From NCBI GenBank assembly GCA_937885465.1, contig CAKZZM010000190.1, positions 10,713 to 74,712 on the forward strand: a DNA stretch of 64,000 nucleotides, written 5' to 3'. Below are positions 8,768 through 19,116 of this stretch, piece after piece (the first letter of the stretch is position 1; each line of letters opens with the position of its first letter). A model generated the notes under the pieces. That model was not told the origin of the DNA, searched no databases, and saw only the letters and a list, made by a program, of their open reading frames with translations. This DNA comes from an uncultured Bacteroidales bacterium (GTDB lineage Bacteria > Bacteroidota > Bacteroidia > Bacteroidales > Paludibacteraceae). Both the position numbers and the translations under genes were made by a program.

Positions 8768-9769
8768 ATGGTAAGTTTCAAAGAACTCGGCTTAGTTAAC
8801 ACCCGTGAGATGTTCAAGAAAGCCATCAACGGCGGATATGCAATCCCCGCTTTCAATTTCAACAACATGGAGCAGTTGCAGGCTATCATCAAGGCTTCTG
8901 CTGAGACCAAATCGCCCGTTATCCTTCAAGTGAGCAAAGGTGCTCGTCAGTATGCAAATCAGACTTTGCTTCGCTATATGGCGCAAGGTGCGGTAGAGTA
9001 TGCAAAGGAACTCGGTTGGGAGCATCCTGAGATATGCTTACACCTGGATCACGGAGACAGTTTCGAACTCTGCAAGAGTTGCGTTGATTTTGGTTTCTCA
9101 AGTGTGATGATTGACGCTTCCTCGCTGCCTTATGAGGAAAATATAGCCTTGACAAAGAAGGTTGTTGATTATGCTCATCAGTTTGACGTTACCGTTGAGG
9201 CAGAACTCGGCGTGTTAGCAGGTGTAGAGGATGAGGTTCAGGCAGAAGAGAGCCACTACACTCGTCCTGAGGAGGTTATTGATTTTGCTACTCGCACAGG
9301 TTGCGATTCTCTCGCTATCTCTATCGGTACCTCTCACGGAGCTTATAAGTTCAAACCTGAGCAGTGTACTCGTGATCCGAAGACCGGTCGTCTCCTTCCT
9401 CCACCATTGGCATTCGATGTTTTGGACGCTATTATGGAGAAATTGCCCGGCTTCCCCATCGTATTGCACGGTTCATCTTCCGTTCCGCAGGAGTATGTGG
9501 ATATGATCAACCAATATGGCGGCAAACTGCCTGATGCCGTAGGTATTCCTGAGGAGCAACTACGTAAGGCTGCCAAGAGTGCCGTATGCAAGATTAATAT
9601 CGACTCCGACTCTCGTCTTGCTTTCACCGCTGCCGTTCGCAAGGTGTTTGCCGAGAAGCCGGGAGAATTCGACCCGCGCAAATACTGCGGTCCGGCACGC
9701 GACCTTATGGAGGAGTTGTATAAGCATAAGATTATTAATGTTCTCGGTTCTGACGGCAAGTCAGAATAA
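8768..9769 (+). CDS. fba: Fructose-1,6-bisphosphate aldolase, class II
   Basis: This zinc-dependent aldolase splits fructose 1,6-bisphosphate into dihydroxyacetone phosphate and glyceraldehyde 3-phosphate. It has 333 residues. HLDHGD (92-97) holds zinc and catalytic residues, and GTSHGAYKF and VLHGSSSVP hold further metal- and phosphate-binding residues. The sequence fits the long class II type found in Bacteroidales. The gene stands alone between its own promoter and a terminator. Confidence 0.96.
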   Translation: MVSFKELGLVNTREMFKKAINGGYAIPAFNFNNMEQLQAIIKASAETKSPVILQVSKGARQYANQTLLRYMAQGAVEYAKELGWEHPEICLHLDHGDSFELCKSCVDFGFSSVMIDASSLPYEENIALTKKVVDYAHQFDVTVEAELGVLAGVEDEVQAEESHYTRPEEVIDFATRTGCDSLAISIGTSHGAYKFKPEQCTRDPKTGRLLPPPLAFDVLDAIMEKLPGFPIVLHGSSSVPQEYVDMINQYGGKLPDAVGIPEEQLRKAAKSAVCKINIDSDSRLAFTAAVRKVFAEKPGEFDPRKYCGPARDLMEELYKHKIINVLGSDGKSE

Positions 9770-9797
9770 GCAACCGAGCGGCATATACGATACGGAG

Positions 9798-9826
9798 AAA
9801 AAGCGGCTCAAAGCCGCTTTTTCTTT
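9798..9826 (+). terminator. Rho-independent terminator after fba
   Basis: The arms AAAAAGCGGC (9798-9807) and GCCGCTTTTT (9813-9822) surround a 5-nt loop. The A and T tracts suggest it can work in both directions. Confidence 0.85.
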
Positions 9827-9863
9827 TATCACTCTTCACTTGTCACTCATCACATGTTTAACT

Positions 9864-9881
9864 CTCGGCGTAGTCGCCGAG
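9864..9881. repeat. Short perfect hairpin before the pullulanase gene
   Basis: The arms CTCGGCG (9864-9870) and CGCCGAG (9875-9881) have a 4-nt TAGT loop. It resembles the other small palindromes in the window but is a single copy. It lies 18 nt before the ATG and could affect translation. Confidence 0.55.
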
Positions 9882-9898
9882 CACTTATCACTAAAACC

Positions 9899-11920
9899 AT
9901 GAAAAATAATCTTTCTATTATGGCACTATCGTTGCTTTTGGTTGCTTGCGGTAATGACAAACCTAATTACAATTCGGTTGACGATTACCCTGTTCGGCAA
10001 GGCTCGTTAGACGAAATGGTATATTCGCCAAAAGCAACGGAGTTTTCTGTATGGAGTCCGAATGCAGAGCAGGTAACCCTTAATATATACTCTGATGCCC
10101 TGACAGACGAAGCGTTAGAGCGCATACCCATGAAGCGGAAAAAAGACGGTACTTGGACTGCCAAAATTAATCGCGACCTTAACGGACTATTCTATACTTT
10201 CGCCGTTTATGACACGAACGCCGTGTTTCCTATGGAGGAAACGCCGGGTATATTCGCAAAGGCAGTAGGCATAAACGGTAAGCGTGCTGCTATTCTCGAT
10301 CTTAAAACAACTGATCCTGAGAATTGGCAGGACGATAAGAGACCTTACTTCGGCGAGCGGCAAGATGCTATCGTCTATGAGATGCATCATCGTGATTTCT
10401 CTATTGACCCGTCGGCGGGAATCGCTCATGCAGGTAAATTCCTTGCCCTTACGGAGCGAGGTACTACAAATAAGGCAGGGCAGCCGACCGGTATTGACCA
10501 CCTTAAGCAATTAGGTATAACTCACGTACAGATTCTGCCTTCTTACGATTTCGGTTCAATAGACGAGCGTGGCGCAAGCGAAGAGGCGCGGGTACTGGAG
10601 AGCGGTGCTGCCATCGGCGGTTCATATAATTGGGGCTACGACCCTATTAATTATAATGTGCCGGAGGGGTCGTATTCTACCGATCCTTATGCCCCTGCTT
10701 GCCGCATCATTGAGATGAAGCAGATGATACAGGCACTGCACGAGGCCGGCATTCGCGTGGTGATGGATGTGGTATATAATCACACGTACGATGTGGCGCA
10801 CTCTGCTTTCACGCAGACCGCCCCCGGCTATTTCTATCGCACTCGTTCTGACGGTTCACTCGCTAACGGATCAGGTTGCGGCAACGAGACTGCGTCTAAC
10901 AGACCGATGATGAGACGCTTTATCCTCGAATCAGTGCGCTATTGGGTGGAGGAGTATCATATTGACGGCTTCCGCTTTGACCTTATGGGTATTCACGATA
11001 TAGAAACGATGAGGGCAGTGCGTGCTATGCTTGATGAGATCGATCCTACTATTCTTCTCTACGGCGAAGGCTGGGCTGCTGAGCAGCCGCAGTATGCGCA
11101 GGAACTGCTGGCAATGAAGGCAAATATATGTCAAATGCCGGGCATAGGTGCTTTCTGCGATGATATGCGTGATGCCTTACGCGGTCCGTTCTATGACGAT
11201 AAGCAGGGTGCTTTCCTCGCAGGTCTGCCGGGTTTTGAAGAGAGTATTCGCTTTGGTCTTGTCGGCTGTATCAATCACCCGCAGATAGATATGCAGAAAG
11301 TAAATTATTCAAAAGAGGCATGGACGCAAGAACCGTATCAGTGTATCAGCTATGTGTCATGCCACGACGATATGATGCTGACCGACCGTCTTAAGGCTTC
11401 CATCAAACTCAAAGAGGGGGAGATGCAGAGGTTGGATAAATTGGCGCAGACCGTGGTGCTGACTTCACAAGGTACGCCTTTCCTGTGGAACGGAGAAGAG
11501 GTGATGCGAGATAAGAAAGGTGTGCATAACTCGTTCTGCAGCCCTGATTCGGTCAATGCTATTAACTGGGATTTGAAAACGGAAAACAAAGATTTGTTCG
11601 ACTATTATTGCAGACTTGTAGCGTTGCGCAAGGCTCACCCCGCTTTCCGCTTAGGTACGGCAGAAAATGTTGTGGAGCATCTTGAGTTCTTACCTGCGGG
11701 CGATTGCGTTGTGGCTTTCCGCCTAAAAGAGTTACGGGATATTGATGAGTGGCAAGAGATAGTGGCGGTGTTCAATGCTCAACCGCAAGAGGTGACATTC
11801 ACTTTGCCTGAGGGAGAATACAGGAAAGTACTCAATAACGGAGTCTTCGAAGAGAGCGATGCTAAATACACCGAGTCTGTTACCCTCGCTCCTCAAACCG
11901 CAACTATTCTTTACAGATAA
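9899..11920 (+). CDS. pulA: Type I pullulanase, GH13 lipoprotein
   Basis: The enzyme debranches alpha-1,6 links in pullulan, starch or glycogen. Starting at ATG 9899 gives a lipoprotein signal ending in LLVAC, so 673 residues. A start at 9854 would bury the signal peptide. An N-terminal CBM48-like module (FSVWSPNAEQVTLNIY) is followed by the pullulanase signature YNWGYDP. Then come GH13 regions I (VVMDVVYNHT), II (FRFDLMG, nucleophile Asp ~361), III (YGEGW, acid/base Glu ~389) and IV (CHDD ~488). The C-terminus is a beta-sandwich. It is probably surface or periplasmic and is not inside a Sus-type cluster here. Confidence 0.94.
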   Translation: MKNNLSIMALSLLLVACGNDKPNYNSVDDYPVRQGSLDEMVYSPKATEFSVWSPNAEQVTLNIYSDALTDEALERIPMKRKKDGTWTAKINRDLNGLFYTFAVYDTNAVFPMEETPGIFAKAVGINGKRAAILDLKTTDPENWQDDKRPYFGERQDAIVYEMHHRDFSIDPSAGIAHAGKFLALTERGTTNKAGQPTGIDHLKQLGITHVQILPSYDFGSIDERGASEEARVLESGAAIGGSYNWGYDPINYNVPEGSYSTDPYAPACRIIEMKQMIQALHEAGIRVVMDVVYNHTYDVAHSAFTQTAPGYFYRTRSDGSLANGSGCGNETASNRPMMRRFILESVRYWVEEYHIDGFRFDLMGIHDIETMRAVRAMLDEIDPTILLYGEGWAAEQPQYAQELLAMKANICQMPGIGAFCDDMRDALRGPFYDDKQGAFLAGLPGFEESIRFGLVGCINHPQIDMQKVNYSKEAWTQEPYQCISYVSCHDDMMLTDRLKASIKLKEGEMQRLDKLAQTVVLTSQGTPFLWNGEEVMRDKKGVHNSFCSPDSVNAINWDLKTENKDLFDYYCRLVALRKAHPAFRLGTAENVVEHLEFLPAGDCVVAFRLKELRDIDEWQEIVAVFNAQPQEVTFTLPEGEYRKVLNNGVFEESDAKYTESVTLAPQTATILYR

Positions 11921-11948
11921 GAACTGCTAATCTTATCAGAGGCAATAT

Positions 11949-11987
11949 AAAAATTAGAGTCAGTCAGAAAGGCTGACTCTAATTTTT
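11949..11987 (+). terminator. Rho-independent terminator after pulA
   Basis: A 15-bp stem (11949-11963 with 11973-11987) with A-rich and T-rich bases encloses a 9-nt loop. Confidence 0.85.
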
Positions 11988-12037
11988 ATCGCCTATAATA
12001 AGAAAATTAAAAAAAATAAAAAAAAATAGGGTAAAAA

Positions 12038-12069
12038 TTTGCGTATAACAAATATTTGTAGTAATTTTG
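12038..12069 (+). promoter_or_regulatory. Promoter for the ribosomal superoperon
   Basis: A -33 TTTG at 12038-12041 and a -7 TAATTTTG at 12062-12069 are 20 nt apart. It is the only clear promoter found between pulA and rplQ, although internal promoters may exist. Confidence 0.8.
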
Positions 12070-12239
12070 CAGTCCGATATTATGGGCAAGTAGCGCCTGT
12101 TTTATTCGCACATATTTGATAAATAGCAACTTATCTCCGGAGAGTCGGCGTTTATAATGCCCGATTATTTGGAGAGAGTTAATGCGCTGCGAGTTTCGCA
12201 GCAGTGATAAAAAATAAACAATTAATTTTAACAAAGGAA

Positions 12240-12623
12240 ATGCCTACAATTCAACAATTGGTTAGGAAAGGAAGGACGGTATTGGATGATAAGTCCAAGT
12301 CTCCTGCTTTAGACAGTTGCCCGCAGCGTCGTGGCGTGTGTGTTCGTGTTTACACCACAACCCCGAAAAAGCCTAATTCGGCGATGCGTAAGGTGGCTCG
12401 TGTGCGCTTAACCAACCAGAAAGAGGTCAATGCCTACATTCCGGGTGAGGGTCACAACCTGCAAGAGCACTCAATAGTAATGGTGCGCGGCGGTCGTGTG
12501 AAAGATCTTCCGGGTGTTCGTTATCACATCGTTCGCGGTACTCTTGATACCGCCGGTGTTGCTAACCGTCTGCAGCGTCGCTCTAAGTATGGTGCAAAGC
12601 GTCCGAAAGCAAAGAAATCCTAA
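12240..12623 (+). CDS. rpsL: 30S ribosomal protein S12
   Basis: S12 lies at the decoding centre of the 30S subunit and affects fidelity. The 127 residues start [12 protein letters not shown], the usual family start, and the open frame upstream is not used. The decoding loops TPKKPNSA and [11 protein letters not shown] are intact. Lys in KKPNSA is the wild-type residue at the site of common streptomycin-resistance changes. It is the first gene of the str operon. Confidence 0.98.
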   Translation: MPTIQQLVRKGRTVLDDKSKSPALDSCPQRRGVCVRVYTTTPKKPNSAMRKVARVRLTNQKEVNAYIPGEGHNLQEHSIVMVRGGRVKDLPGVRYHIVRGTLDTAGVANRLQRRSKYGAKRPKAKKS

Positions 12624-12754
12624 AACTAACTAACGTGAGTTACGCACTCGCATGATGATTAACAATGGGTTGAAGGTTGAGTACTCCACGGTGAGGAGGA
12701 AGCGACTTAAACAACCAAAAATGAAAGAAGAGTGAATATCAAAACAAAAGGTCA

Positions 12755-12800
12755 AGCTTATGACTTTCGGCTTTTGACTTTCCACTTTTGACTTTCTACT
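12755..12800. repeat. Short tandem repeat between rpsL and rpsG
   Basis: Three diverged units around the core CTTTTGACTTTC follow one another in the 196-nt rpsL-rpsG spacer. Otherwise nothing is seen in that spacer. Confidence 0.6.
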
Positions 12801-12819
12801 AAAAAACACATTAACAACA

Positions 12820-13296
12820 ATGAGAAAAGCAAAACCAAAGAAACGCGTGATCCTTCCGGATCCCGTATTCGGAGAAGTGATGGTGGCAAAATTTGTTAAC
12901 CACCTGATGCTTGACGGCAAGAAGAATACCGCTTACAGCGTGTTCTATTCAGCCTTGGATGTTGTTGGCCAGAAGATGGCTAACGCTGAGAAGCCTGCTC
13001 TTGATATATGGAAACAGGCATTGGACAACATCACTCCTCTCGTAGAGGTAAAGAGCCGCCGTATCGGTGGTGCCACTTTCCAAGTGCCGATGGAGATTCG
13101 TGCCGACAGGAAAGAGTCAATAGCGATGAAGAATATGATTAATTATGCTCGCAAACGCGGTGGTCACTCGATGGCTGAGAAGTTGGCGGCAGAAATTATG
13201 GATGCCTTCAATAACCAAGGTGGTGCCTTCAAGCGCAAAGAAGATATGCACCGTATGGCTGAGGCTAATCGCGCTTTCGCACATTTCCGTTTTTAA
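12820..13296 (+). CDS. rpsG: 30S ribosomal protein S7
   Basis: S7 nucleates assembly of the 30S head by binding the 3' domain of 16S rRNA, and contacts E-site tRNA. The 158 residues start [10 protein letters not shown] and contain the conserved core [12 protein letters not shown] and the IGGATFQVP beta-hairpin region. Length is normal for the phylum. It is the second gene of the str operon, 196 nt after rpsL. Confidence 0.98.
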   Translation: MRKAKPKKRVILPDPVFGEVMVAKFVNHLMLDGKKNTAYSVFYSALDVVGQKMANAEKPALDIWKQALDNITPLVEVKSRRIGGATFQVPMEIRADRKESIAMKNMINYARKRGGHSMAEKLAAEIMDAFNNQGGAFKRKEDMHRMAEANRAFAHFRF

Positions 13297-13347
13297 ATTT
13301 TAGGTAAAAAAGAAGTGAATTCTTAAGTAAAGGTATTAGTCAAGAAA

Positions 13348-15465
13348 ATGGCAAAGCACGATTTACATTTTAATAGGAATATCGGAATCATGGCTCACAT
13401 TGATGCCGGTAAGACGACGACATCAGAGCGTATCCTTTTCTATACGGGTTTGACCCATAAGATAGGTGAGGTGCACGATGGTGCCGCCACGATGGATTGG
13501 ATGGAGCAGGAGCAGGAGCGCGGAATAACAATCACTTCAGCTGCGACTACTGCATATTGGAATTATGAAGGTCAGAAGTATAAGTTCAACCTGATTGACA
13601 CTCCGGGGCATGTGGATTTCACTGCTGAGGTAGAGCGTTCGCTCCGTATCCTTGATGGTGCGGTGGCAACATTCTGTGCCGTAGGTGGCGTTGAGCCGCA
13701 GTCTGAAACGGTATGGCGTCAGGCTGATAAGTATAATGTACCCCGTATCTGCTATGTTAATAAGATGGACCGCTCCGGAGCAAATTTCTTCGAGGTTGTT
13801 AATCAGATTAGGATGGTACTCGGTGCTAACCCGTGCCCGATACAGATACCGATAGGTGCAGAGGAGACCTTCAAAGGTGTGGTTGATCTTGTAAAGATGA
13901 AAGCCATTGTATGGCACGATGAAACACAAGGAGCTGAATATTCCACAGAGGATATACCTGCGGATCTTGTGGCAGAGGCTGAAGAATGGCGTGATAAGAT
14001 GCTTGAGACCTGTGCGGAGTTTGACGATGTGTTGATGGAGAAGTATTTTGATGATCCTTCGACTATCAGTGAGGCTGAGATTAAAGCCGCTCTCCGCAAG
14101 GGAACACTCTCAATGCATCTTTTCCCTGTTATTTGCGGTTCATCTTTCAAGAATAAGGGTGTGCAGACAATGCTTGACGCTGTTTGTGCTTATCTGCCTT
14201 CACCGCTTGATATACCTGAGATTCGCGGTAATGATCCTCGTTACGACAACGAGGAGGTTGTTCGTTACCCGTCGGATGACGAGCCTCTGACCGCACTCGC
14301 ATTTAAGATTGCCACCGACCCGTATGTAGGCCGCTTATGCTATTTCCGCGTATATTCGGGTAAACTTGAAGCAGGATCGTATATCTACAATCCTCGTTCA
14401 GGAAAGAAAGAGCGTATCTCTCGTATCTTCCAGATGCATAGTAACCATCAGAATCCTGTTGATTTTATCGCAGCCGGTGATATAGGTGCCGGTGTAGGTT
14501 TCAAAGATATCCGCACAGGTGACACCCTCTGCTCTGAGGATAAGCCGATAGTGCTGGAGTCGATTGATTTCCCTGCCCCCGTTATCTCTATCTCCGTAGA
14601 GCCTAAATCACAGGCTGACCTTGCCAAACTTGACAATGGTCTTGCTAAACTTGCGGAGGAAGACCCGACATTCACCGTTCGTACTGACGAGCAGAGTGGT
14701 CAGACTATCATCTCCGGTATGGGTGAACTTCACCTTGAGATTATCATTGACCGTCTGAAGCGTGAGTTCAAGGTGGAGTGTAACCAGGGTCGTCCGCAAG
14801 TGGCATATCGTGAGGCCATTACCCAACCTGTTGAACTGCGTGAGGTCTATAAGAAGCAGTCGGGTGGTCGCGGTAAATTCGCTGATATCATCGTTCGCGT
14901 TGAGCCTGCTGCTGATGAGGATCCGGCAGGTCTGACATTCGTGGATATAGTCAAAGGCGGCAATGTGCCTAAGGAGTTTATCCCCGCAGTTCAGAAAGGT
15001 TTTGAGGCAGCGATGAAGAATGGCGTTCTCGCAGGTTTCCCCGTAGATAAACTTAAGGTTACACTTCAAGACGGTTCGTTCCATCCCGTTGACTCCGATC
15101 AACTTTCGTTTGAGATTTGCGCTCAGATAGCGTTTAAGAACGCTTGTGCAAAGGCCAAACCGGTGTTGATGGAGCCTATTATGAAGGTGGAGGTCGTTAC
15201 TCCGGAAGAGTCGATGGGTGATGTTATCGGAGACTTGAACAAGCGTCGCGGTCAGGTAGAAGGTATGGAAACAAGCCGTACGGGCGGTCGTGTCGTTAAG
15301 GCAAAAGTGCCATTGAGCGAGATGTTCGGCTATGTATCGGCATTGCGAACCATAACTTCAGGTCGCGCAACCAGTTCGATGGAGTTCTCTCATTACGCCG
15401 AGGTAAGTTCAACAATTGCAAAGGCAGTGCTGACAGAGACCGGCGGAAGAGTAGATCTGATATAA
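13348..15465 (+). CDS. fusA: Elongation factor G
   Basis: EF-G drives ribosomal translocation by GTP hydrolysis and helps recycle ribosomes. The 705 residues carry G1 AHIDAGKTT (residues 16-24), the switch I region [13 protein letters not shown]3 DTPGHVDF and G4 NKMD, followed by domains II-V. Domain IV and the C-terminal domain look complete. It directly follows rpsG. tuf is absent after it, as is typical in Bacteroidota. Confidence 0.98.
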   Translation: MAKHDLHFNRNIGIMAHIDAGKTTTSERILFYTGLTHKIGEVHDGAATMDWMEQEQERGITITSAATTAYWNYEGQKYKFNLIDTPGHVDFTAEVERSLRILDGAVATFCAVGGVEPQSETVWRQADKYNVPRICYVNKMDRSGANFFEVVNQIRMVLGANPCPIQIPIGAEETFKGVVDLVKMKAIVWHDETQGAEYSTEDIPADLVAEAEEWRDKMLETCAEFDDVLMEKYFDDPSTISEAEIKAALRKGTLSMHLFPVICGSSFKNKGVQTMLDAVCAYLPSPLDIPEIRGNDPRYDNEEVVRYPSDDEPLTALAFKIATDPYVGRLCYFRVYSGKLEAGSYIYNPRSGKKERISRIFQMHSNHQNPVDFIAAGDIGAGVGFKDIRTGDTLCSEDKPIVLESIDFPAPVISISVEPKSQADLAKLDNGLAKLAEEDPTFTVRTDEQSGQTIISGMGELHLEIIIDRLKREFKVECNQGRPQVAYREAITQPVELREVYKKQSGGRGKFADIIVRVEPAADEDPAGLTFVDIVKGGNVPKEFIPAVQKGFEAAMKNGVLAGFPVDKLKVTLQDGSFHPVDSDQLSFEICAQIAFKNACAKAKPVLMEPIMKVEVVTPEESMGDVIGDLNKRRGQVEGMETSRTGGRVVKAKVPLSEMFGYVSALRTITSGRATSSMEFSHYAEVSSTIAKAVLTETGGRVDLI

Positions 15466-15479
15466 TTTATTAATTAACT

Positions 15480-15535
15480 GTTTGTTGTGGCGAGAGTGCC
15501 GAGTAAATGACTCTTTGGCTCGCTCCACAACAAAC
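15480..15535 (+). promoter_or_regulatory. Long hairpin in the fusA-rpsJ spacer (candidate S10-operon leader element)
   Basis: The arms GTTTGTTGTGG (15480-15490) and CCACAACAAAC (15525-15535) are perfectly complementary. Inside, CGAG (15491-15494) pairs with CTCG (15519-15522). There is no T-run after it. It ends 17 nt before the rpsJ ATG, where it could control translation or processing of the S10 genes. Confidence 0.6.
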
Positions 15536-15552
15536 GAAAAACAAACAAAAAG

Positions 15553-15858
15553 ATGAGTCAAAAAATTCGTATCAAACTGAAAAGTTACGACCACAATCTT
15601 GTTGACAAGAGTGCAGAGAAGATTGTTCGTACAGTAAAAGCAACCGGTGCCGTAGTGTCAGGCCCTATTCCACTGCCGACGCATAAGCGCATCTTCACAG
15701 TCAATCGTTCTACTTTCGTTAACAAGAAGAGCCGTGAGCAATTCGAATTGCCGAGTTACAAACGCTTGATTGACATCTATAGTTCTAACTCAAAAACGGT
15801 TGAGGCTTTGATGAAACTCGAACTCGCGAGCGGTGTAGAGGTTGAAATTAAAGTTTGA
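15553..15858 (+). CDS. rpsJ: 30S ribosomal protein S10
   Basis: S10 binds the 30S head and, with NusB, joins transcription antitermination complexes. The 101 residues begin [14 protein letters not shown] and include the conserved [14 protein letters not shown] segment. It is the first gene of the S10 operon, downstream of a strong hairpin. Confidence 0.98.
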   Translation: MSQKIRIKLKSYDHNLVDKSAEKIVRTVKATGAVVSGPIPLPTHKRIFTVNRSTFVNKKSREQFELPSYKRLIDIYSSNSKTVEALMKLELASGVEVEIKV

Positions 15859-15987
15859 TAAATGTGCAAAGGAACAATTTACGATGTACGATGTACAAAG
15901 TAAAATAAACAAGAGAGTGCTGCACTGAGACCTAAACTCTTTGTAGCCGACTCGAAAGATTACTAATCTATTAACAAAACATTTGAA

Positions 15988-16605
15988 ATGCCAGGATTAA
16001 TTGGAAAAAAGATCGGAATGACTTCGGTCTTCGGTGCTGACGGGAAGAACATTCCTTGCACCGTTATTGAATGTGGTCCTTGCGTTGTAACGCAGATTAA
16101 GACTGTTGAGAAAGACGGTTATTCTGCCATTCAGTTAGGTTTTCTTCCTAAGAAAGAGAAGCATACTACAAAGGCAGAGGCAGGTCATTTCAAGGCAGCG
16201 GGCGTTCAGCCTATGACCCACTTGGTTGAGTTCAGTGGTTTTGACGAGGAGCATAAGCTCGGCGACACTATTACAGTAGAACTCTTCAAGGAAAACAGTT
16301 TTGTGGATGTAGTAGGCACATCCAAAGGTAAGGGATTTCAGGGTGTTGTAAAGCGTCACGGCTTTGGCGGTGTTGGTCAGAAGACTCACGGTCAGGACGA
16401 TCGTCTTCGTGCTCCCGGTTCAGTGGGCGCTTGCTCCTATCCTTCTCGCGTATTCCCCGGTCTGCGTATGGCAGGACACATGGGGTCAGAGAGGGTTACC
16501 ACCCAAAATCTACAAGTACTAAAAGTGATACCTGAGTACAACCTTATCATGGTGAAAGGTAGTGTACCCGGTTGTAAAAACTCAATTGTTTGCATCAATA
16601 AGTAA
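15988..16605 (+). CDS. rplC: 50S ribosomal protein L3
   Basis: L3 is an early-assembling 50S protein that reaches towards the peptidyl transferase centre. The 205 residues start [11 protein letters not shown], and the conserved loop [15 protein letters not shown] and the [10 protein letters not shown] extension are present. A 129-nt spacer after rpsJ contains the short repeated word ACGATGTAC but no gene. Confidence 0.98.
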   Translation: MPGLIGKKIGMTSVFGADGKNIPCTVIECGPCVVTQIKTVEKDGYSAIQLGFLPKKEKHTTKAEAGHFKAAGVQPMTHLVEFSGFDEEHKLGDTITVELFKENSFVDVVGTSKGKGFQGVVKRHGFGGVGQKTHGQDDRLRAPGSVGACSYPSRVFPGLRMAGHMGSERVTTQNLQVLKVIPEYNLIMVKGSVPGCKNSIVCINK

Positions 16606-16607
16606 TT

Positions 16608-17237
16608 ATGGAACTGAAAATTTTAAACATCAAAGGTGAGGACACAGGAAAGAAAGTGTCGCTCAACGATGCCGTTTTCGGCATTGAGCCTAACGATCAT
16701 GCCATTTACTTGGATGTAAAACAATTTTTGGCAAACAATCGTCAGGGTACCCACAAGTCAAAACAGCGTTCAGAGATAGCGGGTTCTACTCGCAAGTTAG
16801 GTCGTCAGAAAGGCGGCGGCGGCGCTCGTCCGGGTGACATCAAGTCGCCGGTAAGAGTAGGCGGTGGTCGCATCTTCGGTCCTGTACCTCGCAGTTATCG
16901 CTTCAAACTGAACAAGAAACTGAAACAACTTGCACGCCGCTCGGCTCTGTCGCTTCGTGCGCAGCAGGAGCAGATTTTAGTGCTTGATGCAGTGCAGTTC
17001 GAGGCTCCAAAGACAAAAGTCTTTGTAGAGATGCAGAAGGCTCTTAACATCGCTGATAAGAAAGCATTATTCGTAATGCCTACTTTCAACGAGAACCTCT
17101 TCCTCGCAGCACGCAATGTAGAGAAAGCGAATGTGATTAATGTCAACGAACTTAACACTTACGCTATTATGAACTCGAATGTCGTTGTACTCCTTCCGGA
17201 GTCAGTAAAGGCTATCGAAGAAATGTTTAACGCTTAA
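16608..17237 (+). CDS. rplD: 50S ribosomal protein L4
   Basis: L4 binds 23S rRNA domain I and lines the exit tunnel with its extended loop ([16 protein letters not shown]). In E. coli it also represses the S10 operon. The 209 residues are of normal length. Only 2 nt separate it from rplC. Whether it acts on the hairpin before rpsJ is unknown. Confidence 0.98.
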   Translation: MELKILNIKGEDTGKKVSLNDAVFGIEPNDHAIYLDVKQFLANNRQGTHKSKQRSEIAGSTRKLGRQKGGGGARPGDIKSPVRVGGGRIFGPVPRSYRFKLNKKLKQLARRSALSLRAQQEQILVLDAVQFEAPKTKVFVEMQKALNIADKKALFVMPTFNENLFLAARNVEKANVINVNELNTYAIMNSNVVVLLPESVKAIEEMFNA

Positions 17238-17251
17238 GAAAGGTCACAACT

Positions 17252-17542
17252 ATGGCAATTATTATTAAACCTATCGTAACTGAAAAGATGACCGACCTTG
17301 GCGAGAAACTGAATCGCTACGGCTTTCGGGTTGAGAGAACTGCCAACAAACTTGAGATAAAGAAGGCGGTTGAAGAAATGTATAATGTAACAGTTGTAGA
17401 TGTAAACACTCTTATCGTTGCTCCTAAAATTAAGAAGCGCTACACAAAGGGTGGTGTTATCTCAGGTAAGTCGTCTTCTTACAAGAAAGCGATAGTTACT
17501 GTTGCAGAAGGTGAAACAATAGATTTTTATAGCAATATTTAA
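17252..17542 (+). CDS. rplW: 50S ribosomal protein L23
   Basis: L23 sits at the tunnel exit and docks trigger factor and SRP. The 96 residues show [11 protein letters not shown] at the N-terminus and the conserved [12 protein letters not shown] segment. It is 14 nt after rplD and 2 nt before rplB. Confidence 0.98.
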   Translation: MAIIIKPIVTEKMTDLGEKLNRYGFRVERTANKLEIKKAVEEMYNVTVVDVNTLIVAPKIKKRYTKGGVISGKSSSYKKAIVTVAEGETIDFYSNI

Positions 17543-17544
17543 CT

Positions 17545-18369
17545 ATGGCTGTTCGAAAATTAAAACCCACTACACCTGGGCAAAGACACAAGATTATAGG
17601 TGCGTTCGACACAATTACCGCGAGCGTTCCTGAGAAGTCCCTCGTGTTCGGCGGCAAGCGAACGGGTGGTCGTAACAACACAGGTAAGATGACCATGCGT
17701 TATATTGGTGGCGGACATAAGCGGAAATTCCGCGTAATTGATTTCAAGCGCAACAAGGATGGTGTACCCGCAACAGTTAAGACGATAGAGTATGATCCGA
17801 ACCGTTCGGCTCGTATTGCACTCTTGTTCTATGCAGACGGTGAGAAGCGCTATATTCTTGCACCCAATGGACTGCAAGTAGGTCAAACCGTTATCTCCGG
17901 TGCAGAAGTTGCACCTGAGGTGGGCAATGCTCTTCCAATGGCAAATATGCCGTTGGGTACTCTTATTCACAACATCGAACTTCGTCCCGGTCAGGGTGCG
18001 GCTTTGGTTCGCTCGGCAGGCGTGTTTGCACAACTCACTTCTCGCGAAGACAAGTATGCAATCGTTAAACTGCCTTCAGGCGAACTCCGTAAGATCCTTG
18101 CATCCTGCAAGGCTACGGTAGGTGTTGTCGGTAATAGTGATCATGCTTTGGAGAAATCCGGTAAGGCAGGTCGTTCTCGTTGGCTCGGTCGCAGACCTCA
18201 TAACCGTGGTGTTACCATGAACCCTGTAGATCACCCGATGGGTGGTGGTGAGGGTCGCCAATCAGGTGGACATCCGCGTTCAAGAAAAGGTTTGCTCGCT
18301 AAGGGCTATAAGACTCGTGCTCCGAAGAAACAGAGCAACAAGCTCATAATCGAAAGACGAAAAAAATAA
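17545..18369 (+). CDS. rplB: 50S ribosomal protein L2
   Basis: L2 is needed for subunit association and peptidyl transferase activity. The 274 residues contain the conserved [19 protein letters not shown] segment near the N-terminus, and the C-terminal [20 protein letters not shown] segment with the histidine near the catalytic centre. Length is normal. Confidence 0.99.
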   Translation: MAVRKLKPTTPGQRHKIIGAFDTITASVPEKSLVFGGKRTGGRNNTGKMTMRYIGGGHKRKFRVIDFKRNKDGVPATVKTIEYDPNRSARIALLFYADGEKRYILAPNGLQVGQTVISGAEVAPEVGNALPMANMPLGTLIHNIELRPGQGAALVRSAGVFAQLTSREDKYAIVKLPSGELRKILASCKATVGVVGNSDHALEKSGKAGRSRWLGRRPHNRGVTMNPVDHPMGGGEGRQSGGHPRSRKGLLAKGYKTRAPKKQSNKLIIERRKK

Positions 18370-18391
18370 CCTACTAAAGTAAGACACAACT

Positions 18392-18658
18392 ATGAGTCGT
18401 TCATTAAAAAAAGGACCGTATATTGAGCTGAAATTGGAGAAGAAAGTGCTTGACATGAATGAGAGCGGCAAAAAGTCCGTTATCAAGACGTGGTCTCGCG
18501 CCTCTATGATTTCACCTGATTTTGTCGGTCATACAATAGCAGTTCACAATGGAAACAAGTTTATCCCTGTGTATGTAACGGAGAATATGGTAGGTCATAA
18601 ACTCGGTGAGTTTGCTCCTACTCGCATCTTCCGTGGTCACTCGGGTAACCGTAAGTAA
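18392..18658 (+). CDS. rpsS: 30S ribosomal protein S19
   Basis: S19 is in the 30S head with S13 and contacts A-site tRNA and bridge elements. The 88 residues start [12 protein letters not shown], with the conserved [12 protein letters not shown] and LGEFAPTR blocks. Confidence 0.98.
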   Translation: MSRSLKKGPYIELKLEKKVLDMNESGKKSVIKTWSRASMISPDFVGHTIAVHNGNKFIPVYVTENMVGHKLGEFAPTRIFRGHSGNRK

Positions 18659-18700
18659 TCCATTGTATTTTATCACTAACAAACAAAACAGATTAAAACA

Positions 18701-19108
18701 ATGGGTGCTAGAAAACATAACTCAGCCGAAGCAAGAAAAGAGGCTCAAAAGTCTCTCTATTTTGCCAAACTCATGAATTGCCCGTCATCTCCTCGTAAGA
18801 TGCGTTTGGTGGCAGACATGATTCGCGGCAAAGAGGTTAATCTTGCTCTTGGTGCATTGAAGTTCTCTACCAAAGAGGCTTCTCGTAAACTCTATACTCT
18901 TCTTAAGTCTGCCGTTTCCAACTGGGAACAGAAGACCGGCAAGAAAGCCGATGAAGAGGTGCTATATGTAACAGAGATATTCGTTGACGATGCAGGTTCG
19001 CTCAAGCGCCTTCGTCCCGCTCCTCAGGGTCGTGGCTATAGAATCCGCAAACGCTCGAACCATGTTACGGTATATGTTGATACAAAAAATACTAACGAAC
19101 AAAACTAA
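18701..19108 (+). CDS. rplV: 50S ribosomal protein L22
   Basis: L22 forms part of the exit-tunnel constriction through its long beta-hairpin. The 135 residues include [18 protein letters not shown] and the hairpin tip region [17 protein letters not shown]. No tunnel-loop duplications are seen. Confidence 0.98.
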   Translation: MGARKHNSAEARKEAQKSLYFAKLMNCPSSPRKMRLVADMIRGKEVNLALGALKFSTKEASRKLYTLLKSAVSNWEQKTGKKADEEVLYVTEIFVDDAGSLKRLRPAPQGRGYRIRKRSNHVTVYVDTKNTNEQN

Positions 19109-19116
19109 CAAGTAAG

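Larger units (their letters stand above)
11921..12239. other. Intergenic region between pulA and rpsL: terminator, promoter, leader
   Basis: No gene is seen. The region holds the pulA terminator, an A-rich tract, the rpsL promoter and a leader of about 165 nt. Near the rpsL start the leader has a hairpin with arms GCTGCGA (12186-12192) and TCGCAGC (12196-12202) and a 3-nt loop. No T-run follows, so it is a candidate regulatory structure rather than a terminator. Confidence 0.6.
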
